Assembly (NCBI RefSeq): GCF_011064615.1 | Contig: NZ_JAALJH010000023.1 | Span: 40,194-104,193 of the forward strand | Length of the DNA stretch: 64,000 nucleotides | DNA from: Aquisphaera insulae | Lineage (GTDB): Bacteria; Planctomycetota; Planctomycetia; Isosphaerales; Isosphaeraceae | Direction: 5' to 3' | Shown: piece by piece, positions 53,542-64,000 of the stretch | How positions within the stretch are numbered: position 1 is the stretch's first letter | How the letters are laid out: the number at the start of each line of letters is the position of its first letter | Position numbers and translations under genes: made by a program | The notes under the pieces: model-generated | Told to the model about the DNA's origin: nothing | Seen by the model: the letters and a program-made list of their open reading frames with translations, nothing else | The model's database searches: none

Positions 53542-53784
53542 TCAGCCCTTCCGGGCCTTCCGTTTCTTCGGGGTCTCGCCGACGCCCGTCATCTCGCGAA
53601 GCTCGTCGATCTTCATCGACGCCTCGGCCTTGGTCATCTCGTCGGGCACCTCCTCCCCGGCCTTGCGGGCCAGCGTGTGCACATAGGATTCCTGCGCCCC
53701 GGTCATCGGCTCCTCGCCGGTGGTCCACTCGACCGGATCCTTGATCGCGCCGTTCTCGGTGTCTGGCGTGTTCCTGTCGCTCAT
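53542..53784 (-). CDS. DUF3072 protein
   Basis: An 80-residue protein with the DUF3072 signature: IKDPVEWTTGEEPMTGAQES, then TLARKAGEEVPDEMTKAEAS and MKIDELREMTG. A Lys-rich tail follows. Found widely in stress-regulated clusters of soil bacteria; function unknown. GC-rich like the neighbours. Confidence 0.93.
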   Translation of the reverse strand: MSDRNTPDTENGAIKDPVEWTTGEEPMTGAQESYVHTLARKAGEEVPDEMTKAEASMKIDELREMTGVGETPKKRKARKG

Positions 53785-54039
53785 CGAATGAGTCCCGCAA
53801 CATGCTGCCCGCCGCTCCCCGTCTCCGCGAGACCGTCGGTACGCGGCGAATGTGGACTAAGGTACAGCAATGCGCGTGCCAGCGGCTCGCTTCTTCGACG
53901 CCGAGGGGTCGCCTGATCGCGGCATCGGTTTTGGGCCTAGTTCTCTGAACCAAGTCCAGCCGAGGAACGTATTTATGTTAGGAAATCGAGAGCGAGAAAC
54001 GACGGTCAGGAAGGTCGATTACGACCGAGGAACCAACCC

Positions 54040-54282
54040 ATGAGACGACTGGAGAACTACGTCCGGAAGTATGGTCCTGAGTTCGGCCCGATCCTCTACC
54101 ACGCGCTCCAGAGCCAGGCTGCGCATGCCGGCGTGAGCGCGCGGCTCCGTCGAAAGATCGACGTGCTGACGGGGAAGGTTCCCGCTTCTCCCCGGACACG
54201 GCGGGTCGTCGACACCCTGCCGCTCTTCCCGGAGGAGCCATCGGCTGCCGAGCCCGCCGAGATCGCGGCGATCGGTGCCTGA
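54040..54282 (+). CDS. Short hypothetical protein
   Basis: An 80-residue protein beginning RRLENYVRKYGPEFGPILYH, probably helical, then a Pro/Ala/Glu tail. Not recognised. Aromatic and Leu content are normal for a folded N-terminal half, so it is likely real. No strong ribosome site is seen; the ATG is preceded by ACCAACCC. Confidence 0.55.
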   Translation: MRRLENYVRKYGPEFGPILYHALQSQAAHAGVSARLRRKIDVLTGKVPASPRTRRVVDTLPLFPEEPSAAEPAEIAAIGA

Positions 54283-54386
54283 GTATCAAGAAGCGCCGAG
54301 GGGCCCCGCGGTCACGGAAGACTGCGGGGTGCTCTCCGGAGGTCCTGAATTCGACGCGACGAGAGGGCTCGGCGAGGGGCCGCCTC

Positions 54387-55211
54387 GTGGGAAGCTCGCA
54401 TGAGCATCGGCTCGAGACCGCGGCTCCGCACGGTCCTATTCAATTGGACGAGGCTCACGTGGCAGAGAGCAAGTCACAACGATCGGGCACGATTCGCGTC
54501 GGCTGCGCCGGGTGGTCGCTCCCGAAAGAAATCAGCGTTCATTTCCCCGCCGAGGGGACGCACCTCGAACGGTATGCCGCCCGCTTCCCCGCCGTTGAGA
54601 TCAACTCTTCATTCTACAGGCCGCATCGGCCGGCGACCTACGCCCGCTGGTCCGCGTCCGTCACCGAGGACTTCGCGTTCTCCGTCAAGGTCCCGAAGTT
54701 GGTGACCCACGAACGCCGCCTCAAGGGCGTCGATGACGTGCTCGACGGCTTCCTCTCCGAGGTGACCCAACTCGGCGAAAAACTAGGGCCGCTGCTCGAC
54801 CAGTTGCCCCCGAGCCTGTCGTTTTCCGCAGCTATCGCGGAAGGGTTCCTCGCGTCGCTCAGGCAGAGATTCGACGGCGCCGTGGCCCTTGAACCCAGGC
54901 ACGCGAGCTGGTTCGAGCCCGTCGCCGATCAGTTGCTGACGCGGTATCGCGTCGCACGGGTTGCGGCCGACCCGGCGATCGTCCCGACGGCCGGGAAGGT
55001 TGGGGGGTGGGACGGCCTCGCGTACTTTCGGCTGCACGGCTCGCCCAAGGTCTACTATTCGACGTACGCCGAGGACTACCTGGCAAACCTCGCGAAGACT
55101 CTTATACGTCAGGCTCGAACGGCCGAGGTCTGGTGCATCTTCGACAACACGGCCGAAGGTGCCGCGACCGCCAATGCGCTCGACGTGCTCACCCGGATCC
55201 GGGCGGATTGA
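54387..55211 (+). CDS. DUF72 protein, second copy
   Basis: A 274-residue relative of the 52104 gene, from another DUF72 subgroup: RVGCAGWSLPKE, the VEINSSFYRPHRPATYARW motif, FSVKVPKLVTHERRL, ALEPRHASW, YFRLHGSPKVYYS and WCIFDNTAEGAATANA. The start is either the GTG at 54387 or a GTG at 54459, since the first 24 residues are not part of the fold. Confidence 0.92.
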   Translation: MGSSHEHRLETAAPHGPIQLDEAHVAESKSQRSGTIRVGCAGWSLPKEISVHFPAEGTHLERYAARFPAVEINSSFYRPHRPATYARWSASVTEDFAFSVKVPKLVTHERRLKGVDDVLDGFLSEVTQLGEKLGPLLDQLPPSLSFSAAIAEGFLASLRQRFDGAVALEPRHASWFEPVADQLLTRYRVARVAADPAIVPTAGKVGGWDGLAYFRLHGSPKVYYSTYAEDYLANLAKTLIRQARTAEVWCIFDNTAEGAATANALDVLTRIRAD

Positions 55212-55319
55212 GCATCAGCTCGATCTGGTACATTTCGCCTTTAGTCTCTGCCCGCAACGTGCTGACACATCTCAACAATTCCATTCACCAGACCGTCGAG
55301 ATGAACTGGGGCGACCGGT

Positions 55320-55751
55320 TCACGATAAAATCGCCGCTGGCGGCAACGAGGCGAAGTCGAGAGGACGGCTGACGACGCCGGGCACCAGACCATCGGTCAG
55401 GGCCACATCGACCGTGGCAACATAGAGACGGACACCGCGATACATCGGCCCCGGCTCGGACCCGGTCCGGACGATCCGCAGGTGGCCCGCGGGGAAACCG
55501 GCGAACGGACGGTCGTTGTGACAGCACTGGACTCCGGCCCTGACTTCCTCGGAGTGGCCGATCTCGATGCGGTGGCAGGTGGACGACGGCCCGGCCACCG
55601 AGAAGGCCGTCCGCACTGCCTCCTCGAACGAGCGGAGCCGAAGGACGGGGGCCGCTTCGGCCGGAGTCGGAGCAGCCCCCGCGCGGTGGCCGATGCCGAA
55701 CGGGACCGCGACGCCGAGTGTCGAAAGGATGGATCGTCTCGTCTGGTTCAT
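55320..55751 (-). CDS. Secreted hypothetical protein
   Basis: A 143-residue protein with a twin-arginine-like or Sec leader (NQTRRSILSTLGVAVPFGIG). The mature part contains two Cys pairs (CHRIEIGH and QCCHNDRPF), possible metal ligands. Not recognised. The frame opens at 55898 within catalase; the ATG at 55751 precedes the leader. Transcribed after catalase on the same strand. Confidence 0.55.
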   Translation of the reverse strand: MNQTRRSILSTLGVAVPFGIGHRAGAAPTPAEAAPVLRLRSFEEAVRTAFSVAGPSSTCHRIEIGHSEEVRAGVQCCHNDRPFAGFPAGHLRIVRTGSEPGPMYRGVRLYVATVDVALTDGLVPGVVSRPLDFASLPPAAILS

Positions 55752-55852
55752 CGTCGGTGATCCTGCGACCGGGGAGACGCGCATGACGCGGAATGGAAGC
55801 GATGCCGGGCTCGGTGCCCAAGCGCTTCGCCGCACGGCCACGAGCCGTCCGC

Positions 55853-57955
55853 TCAGCGCTCGGCGGCGGCGCGATCCCAGAACCGGAGCCCGCGGCACCT
55901 GGCGACGAAGCCGTTGGCATCGCCCGACTTGTTGAGGGGAACAAATCCCTCGTCCATGGCCACGCCCGCCTTTTCCAGCAGCGGGGCCGCAGCGGGCGCG
56001 TACGCGACGAACTTCCGGTGCGCCGTGGCGTCGGCGATGAAGTCGCGGGCCGCGGGGAGCGACGCCAGGAGGCCCGCTCCCTCCTTGGAAGGAAGTATCG
56101 CGACGGCATCGAAGAGCACGGACGGGCCGCCTTCGAGCTTCTCGTCGGCGTCATGCCACGCCCCCGCGGAGTCCTTGACGCCGCCGACTTCCGGCGCGAT
56201 GAGCTTCAGCATCGCCCCTTCGGCCTTGAGCGCCTTGCCCAGGGCCGCGAGGACGGCGGCGTCGACGCCGTCGGTGACGAGCGCCCCGACCTTGCGACCG
56301 GCGAAGCTCTTCGGGCCGTTCTTGATGATGCTCAGCTTCGCCGATGGCTTGAGGTCCTGGCGCGTCGGCCGGGCGGCCGTGGCCGGCCCGGGGATCTCCT
56401 TCAGCCGCAGGCCCGCGGCCACCACCTCGGCCAGCCCGGCGTCGATGTTGAGCAGGTGCGAGACCATGCGCGCGCGGATGGCCGGGGTCTGGACCTTGCT
56501 CAGCTCGAACGTCAGGGCGTTGCCGATGTGACGCTGCTCGATCTCGGTCTGGCTGATGTAGAACTGGCGGGCCTGACTGTAGTGGTCGGAGAAGGTCTCC
56601 GAGCGGACGCGGACATTGGGGCCTTCCACCGGCTCGGGGTAGGACTTGAAGCCGGCCTCCGGGGACTCACGCGGCCCGCCGTCGCTCCAGGAGTTCGGCT
56701 CGTAATTGACCCGCCCCCTGGGGTTGTGCATCGCCATGTGCCCGTCCTGCTGGAAGTGCGCGAACGGGCATTTCGGCGCGTTGATCGGGAGGTGCGTGAA
56801 GTTCGGGCCCCCCAGCCGCTTGAGCTGGGTGTCGAGGTAGGAGAAGTTCCGCCCTTGCAGCAGCGGGTCGTCGCTGAAGTCGATCCCGCGAACGATGTTC
56901 TGCGTGCAGAAGGCAACCTGCTCGGTTTCGGCGAAGAAATTGTCGACGCGCCGGTCGAGGACCATCCGGCCGATCCGCTTCACCGGCACTTGCTCCTCCG
57001 GGATGATCTTGGTCGCGTCGAGCACGTCGAACTCGAACTTCCGGGCGAAGTCCTCGTCGAAGAGCTGGACCCCGAGCTCCCATTCCGGAAAATCGCCCGC
57101 CTCGATCGCGGCCCAGAGGTCGCGGCGGTGGAAGTCGGGGTCGGCCCCGTTGATCTTGACCGCCTCGTTCCAGACGACGGATTGCAGCCCCTGCTTCGGC
57201 TTCCAGTGGAACTTGACGAAGGTCGACTTCCCCTCGGCGTTGATGAGCCGGAAGGTGTGGACGCCGAATCCCTCCATGAACCGGAAAGAACGCGGGATCG
57301 TCCGATCGGACATGATCCACATGACCATGTGCATGCTTTCGGGCGTGAGAGAGATGAAGTCCCAGAAGTTGTCGTGGGCCGTCTGCGCCTGGGGGAAGGC
57401 GCGGTCCGGCTCGGGCTTGGCGGCGTGGATCAGGTCGGGGAACTTGATCGCGTCCTGGATGAAGAAGACGGGGATGTTGTTGCCGACGAGGTCCCAGTTC
57501 CCCTGCTTGGTGTAGAACTTCACGGCGAAGCCGCGGACGTCACGCGCCAGGTCGGCCGATCCCTTGCTGCCGGCGACGGTCGAGAAGCGGACGAAGACCG
57601 GGGTCTTCTCGCCCTTGCGCTGGAACAGGTCCGCGCTCGTCACGTCGGCGAGCGGCCCGTAGTTCTCGAAGTAGCCGTGGGCGCCGTAGCCGCGGGCGTG
57701 GACAACCCGCTCGGGAATCCGCTCGTGGTCGAAGTGGAAGATCTTCTCGCGGAAGTGGAAATCTTCCAGCAGCGTCGGACCTCGGGCACCGACTCTGAGC
57801 GAGTTCTGATCGTCGGCGACCGGGACGCCCTGCTGCGTGGTCAGAACCGGAGTATCGCCGCTCGCGATCTGGTGGGTCTCTCCGCCTTTCCCCGCAACGG
57901 CCTCGGCGTCCGGCTTGCTGAGAGGCTTGCTCGCGTCGTCCTTCCGCTTGGCCAT
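55853..57955 (-). CDS. katE: Large-subunit catalase (HPII type) with C-terminal DJ-1-like domain
   Basis: A 700-residue monofunctional haem catalase. The catalytic His is near residue 86 in [14 protein letters not shown], the Asn in the [15 protein letters not shown] segment, and the haem-ligand Tyr in [13 protein letters not shown]. The C-terminal about 150 residues (from [16 protein letters not shown]) form a flavodoxin/DJ-1-like domain seen in large catalases. It removes hydrogen peroxide. Length agrees with HPII-like enzymes. First gene of a minus-strand unit; upstream region (57956-58267) holds no gene. Confidence 0.96.
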   Translation of the reverse strand: MAKRKDDASKPLSKPDAEAVAGKGGETHQIASGDTPVLTTQQGVPVADDQNSLRVGARGPTLLEDFHFREKIFHFDHERIPERVVHARGYGAHGYFENYGPLADVTSADLFQRKGEKTPVFVRFSTVAGSKGSADLARDVRGFAVKFYTKQGNWDLVGNNIPVFFIQDAIKFPDLIHAAKPEPDRAFPQAQTAHDNFWDFISLTPESMHMVMWIMSDRTIPRSFRFMEGFGVHTFRLINAEGKSTFVKFHWKPKQGLQSVVWNEAVKINGADPDFHRRDLWAAIEAGDFPEWELGVQLFDEDFARKFEFDVLDATKIIPEEQVPVKRIGRMVLDRRVDNFFAETEQVAFCTQNIVRGIDFSDDPLLQGRNFSYLDTQLKRLGGPNFTHLPINAPKCPFAHFQQDGHMAMHNPRGRVNYEPNSWSDGGPRESPEAGFKSYPEPVEGPNVRVRSETFSDHYSQARQFYISQTEIEQRHIGNALTFELSKVQTPAIRARMVSHLLNIDAGLAEVVAAGLRLKEIPGPATAARPTRQDLKPSAKLSIIKNGPKSFAGRKVGALVTDGVDAAVLAALGKALKAEGAMLKLIAPEVGGVKDSAGAWHDADEKLEGGPSVLFDAVAILPSKEGAGLLASLPAARDFIADATAHRKFVAYAPAAAPLLEKAGVAMDEGFVPLNKSGDANGFVARCRGLRFWDRAAAER

Positions 57956-58267
57956 ATGCGTGTCCCTTCTCCCTGCTGGTCCATCTGTGGTATTGACCTG
58001 ATTGAAGCGGGGCGACGTAATGCAAACGCCATTCCGGACTGGGCGCTTGAATCGTTCGTCGCCTGTCGTCCTCGAGTCGGCAACGGCCCGGGTGCCTTTG
58101 TGTTTGAGGGCAGGGGGGGGCCAGGCTCGGCGGGCGCTACATCGGGCCGCGAGGCGAGCGGATCCGGACCGGAGAGACCGACCCCTCGTTCGTGATCGCG
58201 CACGAGGTGCCGCTCGTAGGTACGCCCGAAACGTTCGTAAACTGCCGCGAGAAGGCGGACCGACGCA
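57956..58267. other. Intergenic stretch, nothing supported
   Basis: Only shadow frames. It should contain the promoter of the catalase gene and the end of the isochorismatase gene transcript. A run of eight G residues at about 58112-58120 is the only local oddity. Confidence 0.45.
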
Positions 58268-58906
58268 TCAAGGTCCCTTTGAAGCCGTAGACTTGGCCGG
58301 CCCTCCGCGGCCTCGTGCGATGGCGCGGAGATCGAGCTCGTCGGAGGCCCGCGTGTCCGCCTTCAAGACGCGCTTCATTTGCTCGAGTGCGTACCGATTC
58401 TCTTCCTCCGTGTTGGACGCCACGCAATCGCCGGGCACGTAGAGTCCGAAGTCGCGCATGTAGGCATCGTTGGCCGTGAACAGCACGCAGATATTGGCGG
58501 CGACGCCCGTGATGATCAGGGTTTCGGCTCTCAGGTATTCGAGCAGGATCTCGAGCGTTGTCGAGAAGAACCCGGAGTGTTTCGGCTTGAGTACGAAGTA
58601 GTCGTCCTCATCGGGGGCGAGCAATTGCACGATGGGCCTGCCCCTTACCCGATCTTCAAGACAATGCTCGACCTGGGCGTGGAAGTTGGACTGCCAGCGA
58701 CCGAAGTTGTCGTTCACGTAGATCGTCGGTATGCCCGCTTTCCTGGCCCCTTCCTTGAGGGCCAGGATCTTGCGGGCCATCGGTAGGGCGTACCGGAGGA
58801 GCTGGTCCCCTTCCGGGAACTCGAGGTCGTTGATGACATCGATCAGGAGCAGGGCGGCCGCGGCCTTGTCCGGGGCGTTGCCGTGGAGGTCTTCGCTGCG
58901 GGGCAT
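58268..58906 (-). CDS. Isochorismatase-like cysteine hydrolase
   Basis: A 212-residue enzyme with the family triad: Asp in ALLLIDVIND, Lys in FVLKPKHSGFFSTTLE, Cys in GVAANICVLFTANDAYM. The cis-peptide segment precedes the Cys as usual. Substrate unknown; nicotinamidase-like or other amide hydrolysis is possible. It starts 21 bases after the DUF892 gene stop on the same strand. Confidence 0.92.
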   Translation of the reverse strand: MPRSEDLHGNAPDKAAAALLLIDVINDLEFPEGDQLLRYALPMARKILALKEGARKAGIPTIYVNDNFGRWQSNFHAQVEHCLEDRVRGRPIVQLLAPDEDDYFVLKPKHSGFFSTTLEILLEYLRAETLIITGVAANICVLFTANDAYMRDFGLYVPGDCVASNTEEENRYALEQMKRVLKADTRASDELDLRAIARGRGGPAKSTASKGP

Positions 58907-58927
58907 CGCGGGCCGCCTTCCCGATGG

Positions 58928-59416
58928 TCACACCGCCTGGAGGTTGATCGTGCTCTCGGCCAGCTCGCTCAGGGCCTTGTCGGTCGCCACTTCCTCGGCC
59001 ATGGTCTCTTTCAGGAGCTTGTGGACCTCCTTCTCCTTCAGGAGCCTGGCGTAAGTGCTGACCGTGCCGTAGCCGGCCATCTCGTAGTGCTCGACCCTCT
59101 GGGCGGCGGCGATGAGCGCCGCATCCTTCACCTCGGGCTCGGCGTCCTCCTTGATCGTCTCCTCGCCTTCCTCGATCAGACCCTTGATCGCCTGGCAGGT
59201 CTTCTTCTTCGCCTTCTCGCCGAGGGCCTCGAAGGCCCGTTCGAGCCGCGTGACCTGGCCCTCGGTCTCCGCCAGGTGCTTCTCGAAGGCGGCCTTCAGC
59301 TCGGGCGACGACGCAGCCTTCGCCATCTTGGGCAGGGCCTTGGTGATGCGGTTCTCGGCGTCGTAGAGGTCCTGGAGCTGCTCGACCAGGAGGTCGCGCA
59401 AGGATTCGAGTTTCAC
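58928..59416 (-). CDS. DUF892 ferritin-like protein (YciE type)
   Basis: A 162-residue four-helix protein. The family opening ESLRDLLVEQLQDLYDAE, the HLAETEGQVTRLE helix and AAQRVEHYEMAGYGTVSTYA with its Glu/His metal ligands are present. Such proteins bind iron and are induced by stress. The start is a GTG at 59416 with GAGGGG upstream; the frame to 59614 is not conserved. Confidence 0.93.
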   Translation of the reverse strand: MKLESLRDLLVEQLQDLYDAENRITKALPKMAKAASSPELKAAFEKHLAETEGQVTRLERAFEALGEKAKKKTCQAIKGLIEEGEETIKEDAEPEVKDAALIAAAQRVEHYEMAGYGTVSTYARLLKEKEVHKLLKETMAEEVATDKALSELAESTINLQAV

Positions 59417-59640
59417 GGTGGGTTCCCCTCGGCTTGATTTCCGGTGCGTGCGATCGATCTCCCGCGATCGGAGACGACGCCCTGAAATTGCAAACGGCAT
59501 TCCGCGCCCGTGCGTACCCGCCCAATCGCCGGGCGGCGCGGGAAGGGCGTTGGTAGAGCGAATGACATTAAGGAGGCATGGTACCGGCGCGTGGCGATTT
59601 CCCGGCGATATCACCCTCGACTCGGGCGAGATGGAAGACC

Positions 59641-59880
59641 TTCCTCATCCAGGGCGATGACCTTGCAGTCCCGCAGGCTCTCGGGGACGTCGCCCGAGAC
59701 GATCCGCTGCGCCCGGCTCTTGACCTTGGTCAGTCCGAGCAACCGGTGCTCGACCGTCACGGACTCGTCCTTCTACCGGTCGGCTCCGGCGTGGGCCGCG
59801 TCGAGGGCGCGGCGAAGGTCGGGACCGAGCGTCGTCTCCCCTCCGGTGGCCTTCGGCGGGGCGTCCAGCCCCTGCGGGGC
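59641..59880 (-). pseudogene. clpB remnant: N-domain end joined to AAA-1 piece, with in-frame stop
   Basis: On the minus strand the codons read KATGGETTLGPDLRRALDAA, then a TAG at 59773-59775, then KDESVTVEHRLLGLTK and directly RAQRIVSGDVPESL with KVIALDEE. The first part is the end of the ClpB N-domain (compare KDEYVSTEHLLLGL), the second is the segment after Walker A in the first AAA domain (compare LAQRIVSGDVPESL). The Walker A loop between them is lost, and nothing of the rest remains. A decayed disaggregase gene directly downstream of dnaK. Confidence 0.82.
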
Positions 59881-59927
59881 AGGGGCGGACCGGCGCCGCT
59901 GCCATCCGATCCGAGACCGGCACGAAT

Positions 59928-61871
<1,944 letters not shown>

Positions 61872-62026
61872 GGCAAGTCTCCTTCCGGGGCTTCAGCCCG
61901 GGTTCGGGGCTCGGCGACATAGTCCGCGACCGATCCGCGATGCCACGCGGCGACGAGCGGCCGGAGCACGGCCTTCGTGTCCCGGCCCCCTCGCGCCCCT
62001 CCGATTCCCACCGACCTCGGACGCCG

Positions 62027-62641
62027 CTAGATTGCGGCATTCCGCGGACCGGGCGCCACCGAGGCCTCCGGCCCGATCGACGAACCGACCGTGAGGCGCG
62101 ACGGCCGACGCGCCCAGTCCCTCATCCGGAAGCCGAGGGCGATCATCAGGGTGCTGAAGACGATCGCGTAGGCCCCGATCATCCAGGAGATGGCCACCAC
62201 CCCCGCGACGGGCCGCATCGCCGCGAGCAGGCCGAACAGGATCGAGGCGATGCCACCCAGGGCCAGCAACCACTCGCCCTCGATCTCCCTGCGGAGTCGG
62301 ATGGCGGCGATGACCTGGAAGAGGCCCGTCACGACGGCCCAGGCCGCGACCACGTAGAGCAGCGCCAGTTCGGCGACGGGGAGCCAGACGAAGGTCATGA
62401 TCGCGACGGCGACGCCGACCAGGCCCTGGACCAGCATGGCCCACCAGGGCAGGCCCCCGGTTCGGCCGGCCACGGCCGCCGCGATGGCGAAGCCGCCGTC
62501 GACCAGGGCGTAGGCACCGTAGAGGAGGACCAGCGCCCCCCAGGTGATCCCCGGCCAGGCGAAGGCCGCGATCCCGAAGAGCACGGCGAAGAGGCCCCGC
62601 AAGGCCAGGGCCCACCAGTTCTGCGACAGGACGATCACCAT
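62027..62641 (-). CDS. HdeD-like (DUF308) acid-stress membrane protein
   Basis: A 204-residue protein with six hydrophobic segments in three repeated hairpins of DUF308 type; typical are NWWALALRGLFAVLFGIAAF, the second repeat PWWAMLVQGLVGVAVAIM and EGEWLLALGGIASILFGLLA. Family knowledge: HdeD helps resist acid at high cell density. The ATG at 62641 has AGGAG about ten bases upstream; the frame to 62698 is not conserved. Upstream of dnaK on the same strand. Confidence 0.92.
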   Translation of the reverse strand: MVIVLSQNWWALALRGLFAVLFGIAAFAWPGITWGALVLLYGAYALVDGGFAIAAAVAGRTGGLPWWAMLVQGLVGVAVAIMTFVWLPVAELALLYVVAAWAVVTGLFQVIAAIRLRREIEGEWLLALGGIASILFGLLAAMRPVAGVVAISWMIGAYAIVFSTLMIALGFRMRDWARRPSRLTVGSSIGPEASVAPGPRNAAI

Positions 62642-62746
62642 GATCACTTCACTCCTCTCAGGAAGACGGTCAACTCGACCGACACCCGGGAACCCCACGC
62701 GCCCGGTGGGCGCCGGGCGCGTGGCAAGCGGCCCCCGGGCCGGCGG

Positions 62747-63760
62747 TCAGAGATACCGGTGGAACCAGCCGTTGATCCCGTCCCACCACTTGGTCAGCAA
62801 GGTGCCCTGGCGAGCCCGCTCGGCGCCGGTGACCGACCGGTTCCCCTCCTGCCGGAGCTCGCCCTCGAGCTGCTCGATACTGCGGAGCATCTGGTCCACC
62901 TCCTGGCGCTGGTCCTCCGACAACAGCCCGCGATAGGTCTGCAGCCGGAGCCTCGCGGTCTCCAGGTTGGCGAGGGCCTGGGTCGAGTTGTTCTCTTCCA
63001 GGGAGCGACGCGCCATCCAGATCCCATCTCGGGCCGCGGTCAGCGGCGAGTCGTCCTTGTTGTACTGGATGGAGAGGCCGTGGATCATGGCCGTCGCCAG
63101 CGCCTTGGCGGCCTCGGCCGTCTTGTCGTGCTCCAGGGCCTTGGCCGCCCTCGTCAACTGGGTCTCGATCGAGTCGACATCGGCGACGACCTCGGTGGCG
63201 ATCGTCTCGGCGTCGACCAGGCGGTAGCCGGCGAACTCCATCGCGGTGCGGCGGGCCGCCAGGATCGGCTCCAGGGTCTGCCTGTGCAGGATCCCCTCGT
63301 ACAACGGGATGCGACCGGGCTGGTCCTCGCGGTCGTCCTCGTAGATCGCCTTCCCGTCGGGCGCGAGCGTCCGGGTGTGGACCTCGGTCCTGGGCAGCAT
63401 GGAGCGAACGGCCTTGATGGCGTCGCGAGCCTTGTTCACCTCCTTGAGGGCCTCCTTGGGGCCGTCCTCGTCAATCTTGTCGCGAGCCTCGGCGATGTGC
63501 TGGAAGACCTGGGCCATCAGCAGCGAGGCCTGCCGCAGATCGTCGGTCGTGAGCTTGCCGGTGGTCCGGCTCTTCAGCTCGGTGCGGTAGCCGCCCTCGC
63601 TGCCGAAAGTCCGGACGACGGCCCCGTCCTCGCTGGACCGGACCTTCTCGGACGCCTTGGAGGATTTCTCCTGCGCCTTCGCCGGCCCGGCGAAGACCAG
63701 CAGGGCCACCAGGCCCGAGACCGCGAGCCGCCACCTTGACGTCGAAAATCGACCGCTCAT
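62747..63760 (-). CDS. YfdX family protein
   Basis: A 337-residue exported protein with signal peptide RLAVSGLVALLVFAGPAKAQ. The YfdX region (about 65-290) is mostly helical: ASLLMAQVFQHIAEARDKID, ALKEVNKARDAIKAVRSMLP and the late TAEAAKALATAMIHGLSIQY. Family knowledge: periplasmic, stress-linked, part of heat and acid tolerance loci together with HdeD. It is the first gene of the run YfdX - HdeD - DnaK. Confidence 0.9.
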   Translation of the reverse strand: MSGRFSTSRWRLAVSGLVALLVFAGPAKAQEKSSKASEKVRSSEDGAVVRTFGSEGGYRTELKSRTTGKLTTDDLRQASLLMAQVFQHIAEARDKIDEDGPKEALKEVNKARDAIKAVRSMLPRTEVHTRTLAPDGKAIYEDDREDQPGRIPLYEGILHRQTLEPILAARRTAMEFAGYRLVDAETIATEVVADVDSIETQLTRAAKALEHDKTAEAAKALATAMIHGLSIQYNKDDSPLTAARDGIWMARRSLEENNSTQALANLETARLRLQTYRGLLSEDQRQEVDQMLRSIEQLEGELRQEGNRSVTGAERARQGTLLTKWWDGINGWFHRYL

Positions 63761-64000
63761 GATCTACTCCCTGGAGCTTGAGTCCCTGGCGATTGGTCCC
63801 GATACGGAGTGCTTCGTTCGACCCCGCCGTTGCCGATCGAGTGGCGCCTGTGGCCGACCCGGCCGGACGCGAGGATTTGCCGAGTTCTTGTCGCCTCCGC
63901 TCCAAGTTTCCGGTGCGAAGGCGAGGGAGATTTGCCGATGGCGTCGACCCCGGCCGGAGGGCCCTGGTCCGCCCGGTCGTCACGGCTCGACGACAATCTG

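Overview
The window is about 64 kb of GC-rich DNA from a planctomycete, most likely a member of the Isosphaeraceae or Gemmataceae. The best marker is the type II secretion pseudopilin-like protein with a C-terminal DUF1559 domain (3772-4782), a family greatly expanded in Planctomycetes. A formylglycine-type sulfatase, a secreted Gfo/Idh/MocA oxidoreductase, DUF11 repeats, many PAS histidine kinases and abundant intergenic hairpin repeats fit the same assignment. Assignment is by recognition only; no rRNA or tRNA gene was seen.

Layout. 1-6.1 kb (minus strand): two response regulators around a four-PAS histidine kinase, a DUF1559 protein, a DinB-like protein and an unknown protein. 6.5-13 kb: lipoate-protein ligase-like protein, FHA protein, MoxR ATPase, Lgt, panC-panD and a thioredoxin-like [2Fe-2S] ferredoxin, separated by clusters of hairpin repeats. 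13-14.7 kb: a repeat-rich stretch without convincing genes.

14.7-24.2 kb is a compact island with visibly lower GC. It encodes DNA phosphorothioation. dndA and a truncated phosphorothioation-associated methyltransferase lie on the minus strand. Divergently, dndC, a small protein, dndD and a fusion of a DndE-like domain to a HerA/FtsK-like ATPase form a tightly coupled operon. It is followed by a GHKL-type ATPase and a translationally coupled protein of unknown function with Rossmann-methyltransferase-like motifs. No dndB and no recognisable dndFGH, SspE or type III-like restriction gene is present, so the last two genes are the best candidates for a new phosphorothioation-linked defence effector. 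Repeats lie at both edges, and a SUKH-family (immunity-like) gene follows.

26-42 kb: SWIM zinc-finger protein and miaA; then a secreted/polysaccharide block (DUF11 protein, SGNH-sialidase-like fusion, alpha/beta hydrolase, Gfo/Idh oxidoreductase and sulfatase in one operon, beta-helix protein, GH-A-type glycosidase) and a carbonic-anhydrase-like protein. 42.8-47.1 kb: a KaiC-like double-RecA ATPase in an operon with a hybrid histidine kinase.

47-64 kb is a general-stress region: MgtC/SapB protein, a small basic protein, SDR oxidoreductase, LigD phosphoesterase-polymerase, two DUF72 proteins, DUF3072, large-subunit catalase, isochorismatase-like hydrolase, DUF892 ferritin-like protein, DnaK, HdeD-like and YfdX proteins. 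It carries two decay scars: a DUF4385 fragment joined to the 3' end of a lost DNA ligase domain (50.1-50.6 kb), and a clpB remnant with an in-frame stop next to dnaK (59.6-59.9 kb). DnaK, HdeD, YfdX and the Clp remnant together recall heat/acid tolerance loci.
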